From: Christensenellaceae bacterium
GTDB lineage: Bacteria > Bacillota > Clostridia > Christensenellales > Christensenellaceae
DNA: 64,000 nucleotides
Direction of reading: 5' to 3'
NCBI GenBank assembly: GCA_022846035.1
Contig: AP025580.1
Coordinates: 310,001-374,000 of the forward strand
Of this stretch, positions 50,836 to 59,666 are shown piece by piece. Positions within the stretch are counted from its first letter, which is position 1. Every line of letters begins with the position of its first letter. Below the pieces are notes generated by a model. It searched no databases. It was not told the origin of the DNA and saw only the letters and a program-made list of their open reading frames with translations. Made by a program: the position numbers and the translations under genes.

Positions 50836-51912
50836 ATGGACAAGAAAACGGCATTATACGAAAAGCATGTGGCGGCAGGAGGCAAAATGGTTTCTTTCGC
50901 GGGCTATCTCCTTCCCGTGCAGTACAAGGCGGGCATCCTCAGGGAACATAAGAGCGTACGGGAGAAAGCGGGACTTTTCGACGTATCCCATATGGGAGAG
51001 TTTATGATAAAAGGCAAAGACGCCGAAAGCAGCCTGAACCATTTGCTGACAAACGAATTTTCTAATATGAGCGTAGGGCAGGCGCGTTACAGCCCGATGT
51101 GTTATCCGGACGGCGGCACGGTAGACGATCTGCTCGTCTACAAGATGGCCGACGAGGAATACATGATCGTGGTGAACGCCGCCAACAAGGATAAGGATTT
51201 TGCCTGGATGGAAAAAAATCTTGTAGGAGACGTGCAGCTTACGGATGTTTCGGAGCAAGTTGCGCAGCTAGCGCTGCAGGGACCGCTTTCAGGGGAAATA
51301 CTCAGCCGGATCGCGGATAAGCAGTCAATTCCAGAAAAGTATTATTCCTTTATAAAAGACGCGCGTATCGGCGAAATTCCCTGCCTGATTTCCAAAACGG
51401 GATACACCGGCGAGGATGGATACGAGATTTATATGAAAAATGAATATGCGGAGCAGGCGTGGGACCTGTTGGTAGAAGCGGGGGAAGAAGCAGGGCTGGC
51501 GCTTTGCGGATTGGGAGCGCGCGACACCCTCCGCCTTGAGGCGGGCATGCCGCTTTACGGGCATGAGCTTTCTGCGGATATTACGCCTAAGGAAGCGGGC
51601 CTTGGTTTTGCGGTGAAGCTCGGCAAGAAAGAATTTGTCGGCAGGGATGCGCTCGATAAGCCGCGCCTGCGCAAAAGGATTGGCCTGAAGCTGATAGACA
51701 GGGGGATTGTACGCGAGGGCGCAAAGGTTTTCGCGGGCAGCGCGGAAGTGGGCACTGTTACGTCGGGAACGATGTCTCCTACGCTGGAGGCGGCCATTGC
51801 CCTGGCGCTTGTTCCCTCGGGTCTTGACGAGGACATGCTGTGCGTGGAAGTGCGCGGGAAAAAACTCAAAGCGGAAGTAATACAGCTTCCGTTTTATAAA
51901 GCAAACAAATAA
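50836..51912 (+). CDS. gcvT: Glycine cleavage system T protein (aminomethyltransferase)
   Basis: 358 aa, normal length. ATG 50836 follows GTGGAGGAGC. LFDVSHMGEFMIKGKDA, then GGTVDDLLVYKM, KTGYTGEDGYEIYM and the C-terminal VTSGTMSPTLEAAIALALV are diagnostic. It transfers the aminomethyl carbon from lipoyl-H protein to tetrahydrofolate, releasing ammonia. First gene of the gcvT-H-PA-PB operon. Confidence 0.96.
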   Translation: MDKKTALYEKHVAAGGKMVSFAGYLLPVQYKAGILREHKSVREKAGLFDVSHMGEFMIKGKDAESSLNHLLTNEFSNMSVGQARYSPMCYPDGGTVDDLLVYKMADEEYMIVVNAANKDKDFAWMEKNLVGDVQLTDVSEQVAQLALQGPLSGEILSRIADKQSIPEKYYSFIKDARIGEIPCLISKTGYTGEDGYEIYMKNEYAEQAWDLLVEAGEEAGLALCGLGARDTLRLEAGMPLYGHELSADITPKEAGLGFAVKLGKKEFVGRDALDKPRLRKRIGLKLIDRGIVREGAKVFAGSAEVGTVTSGTMSPTLEAAIALALVPSGLDEDMLCVEVRGKKLKAEVIQLPFYKANK

Positions 51913-51930
51913 CGGACGGAGGATAGAACA

Positions 51931-52314
51931 ATGAATATTCCCAAAAATTTAAAGTATACGAAAACACACGAATGGGTAGAGTTTTTGGACGGCGGCAAGG
52001 CGCGGATTGGCATCACGGATTATGCGCAGGATACGCTCGGCAACCTGGTATATGCGGAACTGCCGCAGGCGGGCGACATGGTGGATGTTGGCGATAATCT
52101 TGCGGTCGTCGAGTCGGTAAAGGCGTCGTCCGACGTATATGCGCCGGTTTCAGGAACGGTCGAAGAGATCAACGAGGCGCTGGTAGACAGTCCGGAGATG
52201 ATCAACGACGATTGTTATGGCGCGTGGTTTGTGCAGATCGCTGACGCGAGCGAGGAAGGGGCGGAGCTGCTCTCGCCGGAAGAATATGAAGCAGCGGTTA
52301 AAGAGGAGGAATAG
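51931..52314 (+). CDS. gcvH: Glycine cleavage system H protein
   Basis: 127 aa. KYTKTHEWVEFLDGGKARIGIT begins the fold, and VVESVKASSDVYAPVSG places the lipoylated Lys at residue 64. It shuttles the aminomethyl group between P, T and L proteins. It lies 18 bases after gcvT. No lipoamide dehydrogenase gene follows here, so it must be elsewhere. Confidence 0.96.
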   Translation: MNIPKNLKYTKTHEWVEFLDGGKARIGITDYAQDTLGNLVYAELPQAGDMVDVGDNLAVVESVKASSDVYAPVSGTVEEINEALVDSPEMINDDCYGAWFVQIADASEEGAELLSPEEYEAAVKEEE

Positions 52315-52315
52315 G

Positions 52316-53632
52316 ATGGAATATATTCCAAACACGCCACAGGAGGCTTCCGCTATGGCCAGGCGTATCGGCGCAGACAGTCTTGAGGATCTTTACGCGG
52401 ATGTTCCCCAAAACGTGCGCTGTGCGCGTCCGCTTGCTGTGGGCGAGGGAATGAGCGAGCTTGCGCTGGTGCGCGAGCTGAAAAGAATTGCGGCGAAAAA
52501 CAGGGTTTACGATACCATCTTTATGGGCGCGGGCGCGTACGCGCACTTTATTCCGGCGGCAGTGGATAACCTCAGCGCGCGTAATGAATTTGTGACGGCA
52601 TATACTCCATATCAGGCGGAAATGAGCCAGGGAATTCTCCAAAGCATTTTTGAATTTCAGACCATGATCTGTGAACTGACAGGGATGGATGTGTCCAATG
52701 CGTCCGTTTACGACGGAGCGTCCGCCGCGGGCGAAGCATGCCTGATGGTAAGGGATCGCAAGAGGAGCAGGATGCTGGTATCCGCCGCCGCACATCCGCA
52801 GGTGATACAAACGATGAGGACGTATGCCGTGCCTGCGGGTATGGAATTTGAAATAGTTCCGGAAAAGGACGGCGCAACGGACATGGATGTCCTGAAAACT
52901 ATGCTTGACGAAACGGTAGCGGGAGTGTTTTTATCGTCGCCGAATTATTATGGAATCATAGAAGACGCGGCCGCGGTATCCGGACTGGCGCACGAAGCGG
53001 GCGCAAAATGTATCCTTGGCGTGAACCCATTTGCGGCTGTTTTGCTGCACAGCGCGGCGGAGCTGGGAGCGGATATTGCCGTAGGGGAAGGACAGCCTTT
53101 GGGGATACCGTTGTCGTTCGGCGGGCCGTACCTTGGATTTATGGCCTGCAGCAAGGCGCTTATGCGCAAGCTGCCCGGACGGATCGTAGGCGAAACGGTA
53201 GACGACGCAGGCAGGCGCGCGTTTGTATTGACGCTGCAGGCGCGTGAGCAGCATATCCGCAGGGAAAAAGCAGGCAGCAATATCTGTTCCAATCAGGCCT
53301 GGTGCGCGCTTCGGAGCGCGATCTATATGAGCCTGATGGGAAGCTGCGGCATGCGCGAGGTAGCGGAGCAATGCTATGCCAATACGCATTATTTACGGGA
53401 CGAATTGAAAAAAGCCGGATTCGAGCCGGTATACGGGAAAGAATTTTTCCATGAGTTTGTAACCAAAAGTCCGATAGAGCCGCGCAGGCTGCAGGAAGTT
53501 CTCGATCGAAAGAATATATTGGGCGGCCTCGATATTGGCGGCGGGAATATCCTTTGGTGCGCGACCGAGCTTACGGGCAAGAACGAGATCGATGAGTTGA
53601 TCGGGGCAATAAAGGGGGCGTATGAGAAATGA
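52316..53632 (+). CDS. gcvPA: Glycine dehydrogenase (decarboxylating) subunit 1
   Basis: 438 aa from ATG 52316, one base beyond the gcvH stop. EYIPNTPQEASAMARRIG, then FMGAGAYAHFIPAAVD, TPYQAEMSQGILQSIFEFQTMI and SNICSNQAWCALR are typical of the alpha half of the split P protein. With subunit 2 it decarboxylates glycine using PLP. The ending overlaps gcvPB by four bases. Confidence 0.95.
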   Translation: MEYIPNTPQEASAMARRIGADSLEDLYADVPQNVRCARPLAVGEGMSELALVRELKRIAAKNRVYDTIFMGAGAYAHFIPAAVDNLSARNEFVTAYTPYQAEMSQGILQSIFEFQTMICELTGMDVSNASVYDGASAAGEACLMVRDRKRSRMLVSAAAHPQVIQTMRTYAVPAGMEFEIVPEKDGATDMDVLKTMLDETVAGVFLSSPNYYGIIEDAAAVSGLAHEAGAKCILGVNPFAAVLLHSAAELGADIAVGEGQPLGIPLSFGGPYLGFMACSKALMRKLPGRIVGETVDDAGRRAFVLTLQAREQHIRREKAGSNICSNQAWCALRSAIYMSLMGSCGMREVAEQCYANTHYLRDELKKAGFEPVYGKEFFHEFVTKSPIEPRRLQEVLDRKNILGGLDIGGGNILWCATELTGKNEIDELIGAIKGAYEK

Positions 53633-55086
53633 AACTCATTTTTGAAAAGAGCGCAGATGGCCGGCGCGCGGTCTCCCTGCCCGCAAACGAACTGATAAAA
53701 ACATATCGGCCTGAAAATGAGATGCTCAGGCGGGATACGGCGAAATTGCCGCAAATGGCGGAAGTGGACGTCGTGCGGCACTATACCGCGCTTTCGCGCA
53801 GAGCGCAGGGCGTGGACAACGTATTTTATCCGTTGGGGTCGTGCACGATGAAATACAATCCTAAGGTAAACGAAGCGATGGCGTCGCTTCCAGGCTTTAC
53901 GGCTGTGCATCCGCTGCAGCCGGAAAACAGCGTGCAGGGATGTCTTGAGGTGCTGTACCGCATGCAGGAGCTGCTGAACGAAATATCGGGTATGGATGCG
54001 ACGACCATGCAGAGCGCTGCGGGCGCGCAGGGGGAATGGACGGGGCTGCAACTAATACGCGCCTACCATCTTGCGCATGGCGGGGAAAAGCGGCGCAGGA
54101 TGATCGTGCCGGATTCCGCGCACGGGACTAACCCGGCGAGCGCGGCCATGTGCGGGTTTGATGTTGTGAGCGTGCCATCCACGCCGGACGGATATGTGGA
54201 CGTACGGGCGCTGCGCGATATTGCAGACGACACAGTGGCGGGCCTGATGCTTACCAACCCAAATACGCTGGGAAAATTTGAAAAAGATATTTGCCAGATC
54301 AGCGAGATTATACATGAAGCAGGCGGGTTGCTTTATTACGACGGCGCGAACCTTAATGCCATTATGGGCGTGACGAGGCCGGGAGACATGGGATTTGACG
54401 TTGTGCACTGGAACCTGCATAAAACGCTTTCTACGCCGCATGGCGGCGGCGGACCGGGCAGCGGACCCGTCGGATGCAAGGAATTGCTGCGGGAATACCT
54501 GCCTGTGCCGGTAGTGGAAAAACGGAACGGAAGCTATTACCTGAACAGCGATAAACCGGATACGATCGGGCGGGTAAAAATGTTTTACGGAAACTTTCTG
54601 GTGATTGTCAAGGCGTTTTGCTATATTCTGTCGCTGGGCGGCGAAGGGCTCAGGCAGGCTTCGATGAACGCTGTTTTGAATGCAAATTACATGCTGCGGG
54701 CCTTGGAAGAATATTCCGATGTAAAATATGACACGCCGTGTATGCACGAGTTTGTGTTATCTTTAAAGCAATTTAAAAAAGAAACGGGGATTTCTGCGCT
54801 CGATGTCGCCAAGGCAATGATCGACAAGGGGATCCATCCGCCGACCATGTATTTTCCGCTTATTGTAGACGAGGCGCTTATGTTTGAGCCTACGGAAACG
54901 GAAAGCGTACAGACGCTGGACGGGGCGATCGCGGCGGTAAAAGATATTTTGGATCGTAGCAGAAGCGATCCGCAAAGCGTGCACCGCTCGCCGGTGACTA
55001 CGCCTATCGGCCGTCCGGATGAGGTCAGGGCCGCAAGGAATCCGCATCTGCGCTATCTGTTCGAAGCGCCGGAGGATGAAAACTAA
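53629..55086 (+). CDS. gcvPB: Glycine dehydrogenase (decarboxylating) subunit 2
   Basis: 485 aa. NVFYPLGSCTMKYNPKVNE, then SAHGTNPASAAMCGFDVV and NLHKTLSTPHGGGGPGSG, with Lys265 as the likely PLP Schiff base. The overlap ATGA with gcvPA implies coupled synthesis of the two subunits. Full length. Confidence 0.96.
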   Translation: MKLIFEKSADGRRAVSLPANELIKTYRPENEMLRRDTAKLPQMAEVDVVRHYTALSRRAQGVDNVFYPLGSCTMKYNPKVNEAMASLPGFTAVHPLQPENSVQGCLEVLYRMQELLNEISGMDATTMQSAAGAQGEWTGLQLIRAYHLAHGGEKRRRMIVPDSAHGTNPASAAMCGFDVVSVPSTPDGYVDVRALRDIADDTVAGLMLTNPNTLGKFEKDICQISEIIHEAGGLLYYDGANLNAIMGVTRPGDMGFDVVHWNLHKTLSTPHGGGGPGSGPVGCKELLREYLPVPVVEKRNGSYYLNSDKPDTIGRVKMFYGNFLVIVKAFCYILSLGGEGLRQASMNAVLNANYMLRALEEYSDVKYDTPCMHEFVLSLKQFKKETGISALDVAKAMIDKGIHPPTMYFPLIVDEALMFEPTETESVQTLDGAIAAVKDILDRSRSDPQSVHRSPVTTPIGRPDEVRAARNPHLRYLFEAPEDEN

Positions 55087-55955
55087 TGCGGTATGAGGGG
55101 CGGATATTTCGGCCGCCTAGCGAGGCGCACAGCCTGATTGTGCAGGCGACGGTCGGATGTTCCCACAATCAATGTACTTTTTGCAGCATGTATAAGGAAA
55201 AGCAGTTCCATATGCGCGATTTGCAGGCTGTTCTGGCGGACCTTAAGGAGATGGCAGAGCTGTATCCCCGCGTAAAGCGTATTTTTCTTGCGGACGGGGA
55301 CGCGCTGATTCTCCCTATAAAGCGATTGGAAGCCATACTGGAGTTGATCAGGGAAAAGTTTACGGAATGCGAGCGCGTCGGTATTTACGGATCGCCGCGT
55401 TCCATCCTGCGCAAAACGCCGCAGGAACTTGCGCTGCTACATGAACTTGGGTTGGGGATCGTTTATCTGGGACTGGAATCCGGCAGCGACGAGATACTTA
55501 AAAAAATCAATAAAGGGGAAACCGCGGACGAAATTATTACCGCAGGCCTCAAAATAAAGCAAGCTGGCATTCCTTTATCCGTGACCGCAATCAGCGGGAT
55601 CGGCGGAAAAGAATTATGGCGCGAGCATGCCGTGAAAACGGGAGAAGCCTTTACGCGTATGAAGCCGGATTATATCGGATTGCTGACGCTCATGCTCGAA
55701 GATGACGTGCCGCTCGAGCAGGATTACAAGGCAGGGAGGTTTGCGCCTTTGGGACCGGAAGAGGTCGCGCTGGAAACGCTCGTAATGCTTGAGCATATGG
55801 ATTGCGAGGGCAGCGTATTCCGCAGCAATCACGCGTCCAATTATATCTCCCTGCGCGGAACGCTGAATGCGGACCGCGAGAGGATGACGGAGCAGCTAAG
55901 GTCTGCCCTTAAGGGCAATGTGGAATATAAAAAAGAAACGATGCGCGCCTTGTGA
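55086..55955 (+). CDS. Radical SAM protein of unknown substrate in the gcv operon
   Basis: 289 aa, the start overlapping the gcvPB stop by one base. The cluster motif reads GCSHNQCTFCSMY: Cys25, Cys30 and Cys33, a CX4CX2C spacing rather than CX3CX2C. This form with HN between the cysteines is usual for a clostridial family of small radical SAM proteins. Later GLESGSDEILKKINKG is the SAM-binding region. Tight linkage suggests a link to glycine, lipoyl or one-carbon metabolism, but no reaction is known to me. Confidence 0.85.
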   Translation: MRYEGRIFRPPSEAHSLIVQATVGCSHNQCTFCSMYKEKQFHMRDLQAVLADLKEMAELYPRVKRIFLADGDALILPIKRLEAILELIREKFTECERVGIYGSPRSILRKTPQELALLHELGLGIVYLGLESGSDEILKKINKGETADEIITAGLKIKQAGIPLSVTAISGIGGKELWREHAVKTGEAFTRMKPDYIGLLTLMLEDDVPLEQDYKAGRFAPLGPEEVALETLVMLEHMDCEGSVFRSNHASNYISLRGTLNADRERMTEQLRSALKGNVEYKKETMRAL

Positions 55956-55981
55956 GGGGGCGGCAATAAGGAGGAGTGGTT

Positions 55982-57052
55982 GTGAAAAAGGGATGGAAAA
56001 AGGCCGGCAGGATTGTGCTCATCGTAGTTGTGGTAATCGCAATCCTTTTTGCGGCGCTCCTCATATTTTTGACGGCCACGGAGTATAAGCCAGAAGCGGT
56101 AGAAACGCTCGCCACGCCCGAAGGTACGGCGCTGGCCGCGCCGGGGGATGAGCTTACGCTGGTGACGATGAATACGGGCTATGCGGGGCTTGATAAGGAG
56201 GCGGACTTCTTCATGGACGGCGGGAAAGGCGTGAATCCCGAAAGCCGAAGCCAGGTGGAAGCAAATCTTGCGGGCATTGCGGACACCTTAAGATCCCTAT
56301 CGGCGGATGTCTATTATTTGCAGGAAACAGACGTCAATTCCGGACGCACCTATCATATCGACCAGGCTGCGTATTATGAAGACGCCCTCCAATTGCCGGG
56401 GACCTTTGCCTGCAATTATAAATGTAATTTCGTACCGTACCCCATTCCGATGATCGGCCAGGTGGAAAGCGGGATACTCACATTGAGCGGTCTAAAGACA
56501 GACAGCGCCCAACGCGTCGCGCTCCCCGTATCTTTTAGCTGGCCGGTCAGTACATGTAATTTAAAGCGGTGCCTGCTTGTGGAATATCTACCGCTCAAAG
56601 AAACGGACGCGAAGCTGGTGCTTATTAATCTGCATCTGGAAGCGTACGACGAGGGAGACGGTAAGATCGCGCAGACGAAAATGCTTGCGGATATACTGCG
56701 CAGCGAATATGAGAAAGGGAATTATGTGATTGCGGGGGGCGACTTTAACCAGACGTTTCCGGATGTGAAGCAATATCCGGTTGTGGATACAAAAAACTGG
56801 GTGCCGGGCGTGATAGGAAACGATGTGCTTCCCGACGGGTTCCGTTTTGCAGTGGACGACAGCCTGCCTACGTGCCGGCTTTTAAGCGCGCCGTATACAG
56901 GTTCTTATGAGCAGTCGCAAATGTATGTGATCGATGGTTTTATCGTTTCGCCTAACGTGCAGGTAAAAACGGTGGAGACTATCGCAACAGATTTTGAAAA
57001 TTCGGATCACCAGCCGGTAAGGCTGGAGGTGACCTTAAGTCCGGCGGCATAA
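55982..57052 (+). CDS. Endonuclease/exonuclease/phosphatase-fold protein, membrane-anchored
   Basis: 356 aa. GTG 55982 is preceded by AAGGAGGA at six bases. One N-terminal membrane segment (IVLIVVVVIAILFAALLIFL) leads to an extracellular domain. LVTMNTGYAG, YYLQETDVN, LINLHLEAYDEG, GGDFNQTF and SDHQPVRL are the metal and phosphate site motifs of the DNase I-like fold. It may be a phosphodiesterase or phosphatase at the cell surface. It follows the radical SAM gene by 26 bases. Confidence 0.87.
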   Translation: MKKGWKKAGRIVLIVVVVIAILFAALLIFLTATEYKPEAVETLATPEGTALAAPGDELTLVTMNTGYAGLDKEADFFMDGGKGVNPESRSQVEANLAGIADTLRSLSADVYYLQETDVNSGRTYHIDQAAYYEDALQLPGTFACNYKCNFVPYPIPMIGQVESGILTLSGLKTDSAQRVALPVSFSWPVSTCNLKRCLLVEYLPLKETDAKLVLINLHLEAYDEGDGKIAQTKMLADILRSEYEKGNYVIAGGDFNQTFPDVKQYPVVDTKNWVPGVIGNDVLPDGFRFAVDDSLPTCRLLSAPYTGSYEQSQMYVIDGFIVSPNVQVKTVETIATDFENSDHQPVRLEVTLSPAA

Positions 57053-57061
57053 ATAAGCAAT

Positions 57062-57094
57062 CAAAAACCGCTTCTGTGAAAGAAGCGGTTTTTT
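57062..57094. terminator. Bidirectional terminator
   Basis: AAAAACCGCTTC and GAAGCGGTTTTTT form the stem with a 7-nt loop, placed between the convergent endonuclease-fold gene and the ferredoxin gene. Confidence 0.88.
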
Positions 57095-57096
57095 GA

Positions 57097-57285
57097 TTAA
57101 TCCTCTACCTCGATCACGCCGACCGGACAACTGTCCGCAGCTTCGCGTACCGAGCTTTCAAGCTCGGGCGTAACGTCCGCATAGACCTCGGCAAGGCCGT
57201 CCTCTGCCATGCGGAATACTTCCGGACATATGCTTTCGCATACGCCGCATCCGATACATCCATCCCTGTTGATTTTTACGTTCAT
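57097..57285 (-). CDS. Ferredoxin
   Basis: 62 aa. CIGCGVCESICP (Cys10, 13, 16, 20) and a later Cys in ADSCPVG. This is the arrangement of a single [4Fe-4S] ferredoxin with an extra Cys that may form a disulfide. The acidic protein should carry low-potential electrons. It lies 17 bases after the cupin gene and is probably co-transcribed. Confidence 0.92.
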   Translation of the reverse strand: MNVKINRDGCIGCGVCESICPEVFRMAEDGLAEVYADVTPELESSVREAADSCPVGVIEVED

Positions 57286-57302
57286 AGCAAAAACCTCCTT
57301 TC

Positions 57303-57635
57303 TTAGAATACCACTACCAAAAACATTTTAAACCGTTCCTGCGCGTATACCGCGTGCGGGTGCCGGGCGGGCATAATGATTGATTCGCCCGCGTGCAGGA
57401 CGTGTTTCTGACCGTCGATCGTAACTTCGCCGGTTCCGTCGAGAGCGATCACGAGCGCGTCGCCTTCGGATTCATGCGTACTGATCTGCTCCTCTTTGTC
57501 AAAGGCGAACAGCGTTAAACTGAGAGCGTCGTTTTGCGCGATCGTTTTACTGGCCACCTGTCCGGGAAGATAGGAGACCTGCTCCGCAAACGGCAGCACA
57601 GTTTCATAGTCAAGATTTTTCATATGCTTTTCCAT
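57303..57635 (-). CDS. Small cupin-domain protein
   Basis: 110 aa from ATG 57635 after AAAGGAGC; the open frame extends further up but without homology. STHESEGDALVIALDGTGEVT, then LHAGESIIMPARHPHAV, are the two cupin motifs; the usual first motif His-X-His is reduced to one His. Proteins of this type often sense or protect against oxidative stress. A 14-bp palindrome lies 59 bases upstream. Confidence 0.85.
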   Translation of the reverse strand: MEKHMKNLDYETVLPFAEQVSYLPGQVASKTIAQNDALSLTLFAFDKEEQISTHESEGDALVIALDGTGEVTIDGQKHVLHAGESIIMPARHPHAVYAQERFKMFLVVVF

Positions 57636-57693
57636 AACGGTTGCTCCTTTATTTTCTATATTTATACTATACCCAAAAAAGAATACTTTTTGC

Positions 57694-57707
57694 GTTGCAA
57701 TTGCAAC
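57694..57707. promoter_or_regulatory. GTTGCAATTGCAAC palindrome at the cupin promoter
   Basis: Perfect 14-bp palindrome between the divergent cupin and small charged protein genes. The same arms occur at 61306-61319 upstream of the Crp/Fnr gene, so both are candidate sites of that regulator. Confidence 0.65.
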
Positions 57708-57780
57708 ATAATAATCGTTGTTTATGGACGAGGCATTTTGTGTATTATGTAGAAAAGCAAAAAATAAGGAGGCTGCGAAA

Positions 57781-57960
57781 ATGACAAAGCATGGACACCG
57801 CGCGCAAATACACGGAACCGAAATCAAAAATGAACGCGAGGCATATGAAGCGGAAAACAGCAGAGAGCGTGGGAAAATAAAAGAAGAAACCGAAAAACAC
57901 CGCGAACGGGAGCAACAGCTCAAGGAAGCGAAGAAATACGAAGCGAAAGAAAAAGAATAG
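57781..57960 (+). CDS. Small highly charged coiled-coil protein
   Basis: 59 aa from ATG 57781 after AAGGAGG. More than half of the residues are Lys, Arg, Glu or His (EREAYEAENSRERGKIKEE). No family known to me. It is divergent from the cupin gene and may share the palindrome for control. Confidence 0.6.
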   Translation: MTKHGHRAQIHGTEIKNEREAYEAENSRERGKIKEETEKHREREQQLKEAKKYEAKEKE

Positions 57961-57963
57961 TTA

Positions 57964-58028
57964 CAAAAAACCCCTGTGCAACCCCGAAGCCTGACGGCCT
58001 CAGGGAACATGTGTACAGGAGTTTTTGT
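57964..58028 (+). terminator. Branched terminator-like structure
   Basis: AAAAAC-CCCTGT and ACAGGAGTTTTT close a stem with one mismatch, enclosing an inner CCTGA-CGGCC-TCAGG hairpin. A T-run ends it. It follows the small charged protein gene by three bases. Confidence 0.55.
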
Positions 58029-58034
58029 GTATTA

Positions 58035-58232
58035 TCATGTTACGAGCTTAGTGGCGTTTATAAGCGTGCCGCATGCAAGACACCGGCGCTCGTTTTTCCG
58101 TGAGTCAAAGAACGGAACTTACATATAATCCTGCATGTTGGTAGGTTCAAGGTAACCGATCTGGCCGAGCTGCAGCAGGTCTACAATGTCGATTTCGCAG
58201 AATTTTTCAAAGGGATTGCCGCGCGAGTGATC
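58035..58232 (-). pseudogene. Possible broken small gene after yitT
   Basis: One minus-strand frame reads NPFEKFCEIDIVDLLQLGQI and YLEPTNMQDYM, then TAA, and continues in the same frame as VPFFDSRKNERRCLACGTLI to a TGA at 58035. No start codon precedes it. It could be a remnant interrupted by a nonsense mutation; the CLACG part hints at a metal site. Confidence 0.25.
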
Positions 58233-59145
58233 ATTTGTTTTTCTTCTCGCGCCGTTTTCGCGTCATTTCGCTGGCGGCAATGTTGCGGAATCCCTCGCCG
58301 CTGATCTCGCCTGCGTCGCCCACGATGATAAATGCGTTCGGGTCGATTTCGTGTATGAGGTGGTAGATGCGGTATACTTCCTGCCTGCGCACCGCGCACA
58401 AGAGGATCTCGCCTTCTTTGTTGCTGTAAACGCCGCGCGATTTAAGCGCCGTCACGCCGCGCGACAGCCGTGTGATGATCGCGGAGGCGATCTCCTGGTT
58501 TTTGGGAGAAACGATGAACATCATCTTGCCCGCGCCGACGCTCGTACCGTAAAGAATCGCGTCAATGATCCACGATGTAATAAAGATGACGATCATCGCA
58601 TAAAGCGGGCTTTCAAAGTCCTTGTATACCCATGCGGAAAACAATACCACGATCACATCCAGCACCAAAATCAGTTTGCCGATGGAAATGTGCGGGAATT
58701 TGAGCGCGATGAGGTTGGCTGCCAGCTCCGTGCCGCCGGAGGTACCGCCGCGCATCAAAATAAGCGCCAGCCCGACGCCGGACAGCAATCCGCCAAACAC
58801 CACAGTGATCAGGGGTTCGCCATGGTACGAGGGAAAGAAACCGGCGGTCGCGTCGATTACGACGGAAGAAAGCGCGGTAGCGATAATGGTCTTGATGATA
58901 AACTTCCAGCCGAAATAAATAAATCCAAGGATAAAAAGCGGTACGTTCATCACGAGGATCATGGTACCGATGGGCAGGCCGAATAAAAAGTTGAACATGG
59001 TGGCGATACCGGTAAGGCCGCCGGGCGCGATGTTATTGGGCGCGGTAAAGATATTGATTGCCGCAGCATAAATCAGGCTGCCCACAAAAAAAAGCAGTCC
59101 GTCCACGATATATCCTCTCATGGATTTTGCAGAAATCCGGCCCAT
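58231..59145 (-). CDS. YitT-family membrane protein (DUF2179)
   Basis: 304 aa. Five or six membrane segments (FFVGSLIYAAAINIFTAPNNI, GLTGIATMFNFLFGLPIGT, VFGGLLSGVGLALILMRGG) are followed by the soluble DUF2179 domain (SRGVTALKSRGVYSNKEGEIL). The family is common in Firmicutes; the transported compound is unknown. The start ATG 59145 follows GAGGATCG. Confidence 0.9.
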   Translation of the reverse strand: MGRISAKSMRGYIVDGLLFFVGSLIYAAAINIFTAPNNIAPGGLTGIATMFNFLFGLPIGTMILVMNVPLFILGFIYFGWKFIIKTIIATALSSVVIDATAGFFPSYHGEPLITVVFGGLLSGVGLALILMRGGTSGGTELAANLIALKFPHISIGKLILVLDVIVVLFSAWVYKDFESPLYAMIVIFITSWIIDAILYGTSVGAGKMMFIVSPKNQEIASAIITRLSRGVTALKSRGVYSNKEGEILLCAVRRQEVYRIYHLIHEIDPNAFIIVGDAGEISGEGFRNIAASEMTRKRREKKNK

Positions 59146-59203
59146 ATGGCGATCCTCACTTTCAGGATATTAATACCCATTTTCATATGCGTTTATTTAT
59201 TTT

Positions 59204-59596
59204 TCAGGCAATTTTCTTTGCTTTCCGCTGATGTTTTCCATGTCGATGCGGATAATTGCCGTGCGCGCAAACTTTCTCGTCCTTTCCCTCGACCAGGCGC
59301 GCCCTGCCGTAAGCGACCGTACTCTGGTAGGCGGTCGAAAAACGCTCGGGCATGCGCGTAATATGATCCGCGCATACAAGGCATACCTGCGGGTTATGCG
59401 CGATGCAGTCGATCTTGTATCCTGCGGGCGCGCAATGGATATATACGGTTTCTCCGTCCAGCGCGGGCGAAACGGGTACGGCATGCGGATTGCCGTCAGA
59501 ATCGGTCAGGCAGAGCACGGCATATTCGCACTCTTTGAGCAATGTAAGGGCATCATCCCTGGTGGTTGCACGTTGTTTTCGTCTCATTTCACGCAT
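59204..59596 (-). pseudogene. Pyridoxamine 5'-phosphate oxidase-like flavin protein, C-terminus lost by out-of-frame deletion
   Basis: The frame gives 130 aa. MRRKQRATTRDDALTLLKE, then YAVLCLTDSDGNPHAVPVSPAL and YKIDCIAHNPQVCLVC are the FMN-binding beta-barrel of the NimA/PNPOx-like group. After GRARLVEGKDEK the sequence becomes unrelated (VCAHGNYPHRHGK). A family-like ending, FARTAIIRIDMENISGK, lies in another frame of the same bases (about 59205-59275). About 25 residues seem deleted with a frame change. The remaining protein may be non-functional. Confidence 0.7.
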
Positions 59597-59633
59597 AGTA
59601 TCTTCCTGCCTTTGTTTTTTTTAAGTATAACAC

Positions 59634-59662
59634 AAAAAAGCCTGCGTTTCCGCAGGCTTTTA
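59634..59662 (-). terminator. Terminator of hcp
   Basis: AAAAAGCCTGCG and CGCAGGCTTTT form the stem around TTTC, five bases beyond the hcp stop. Confidence 0.88.
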
Positions 59663-59666
59663 GTCG

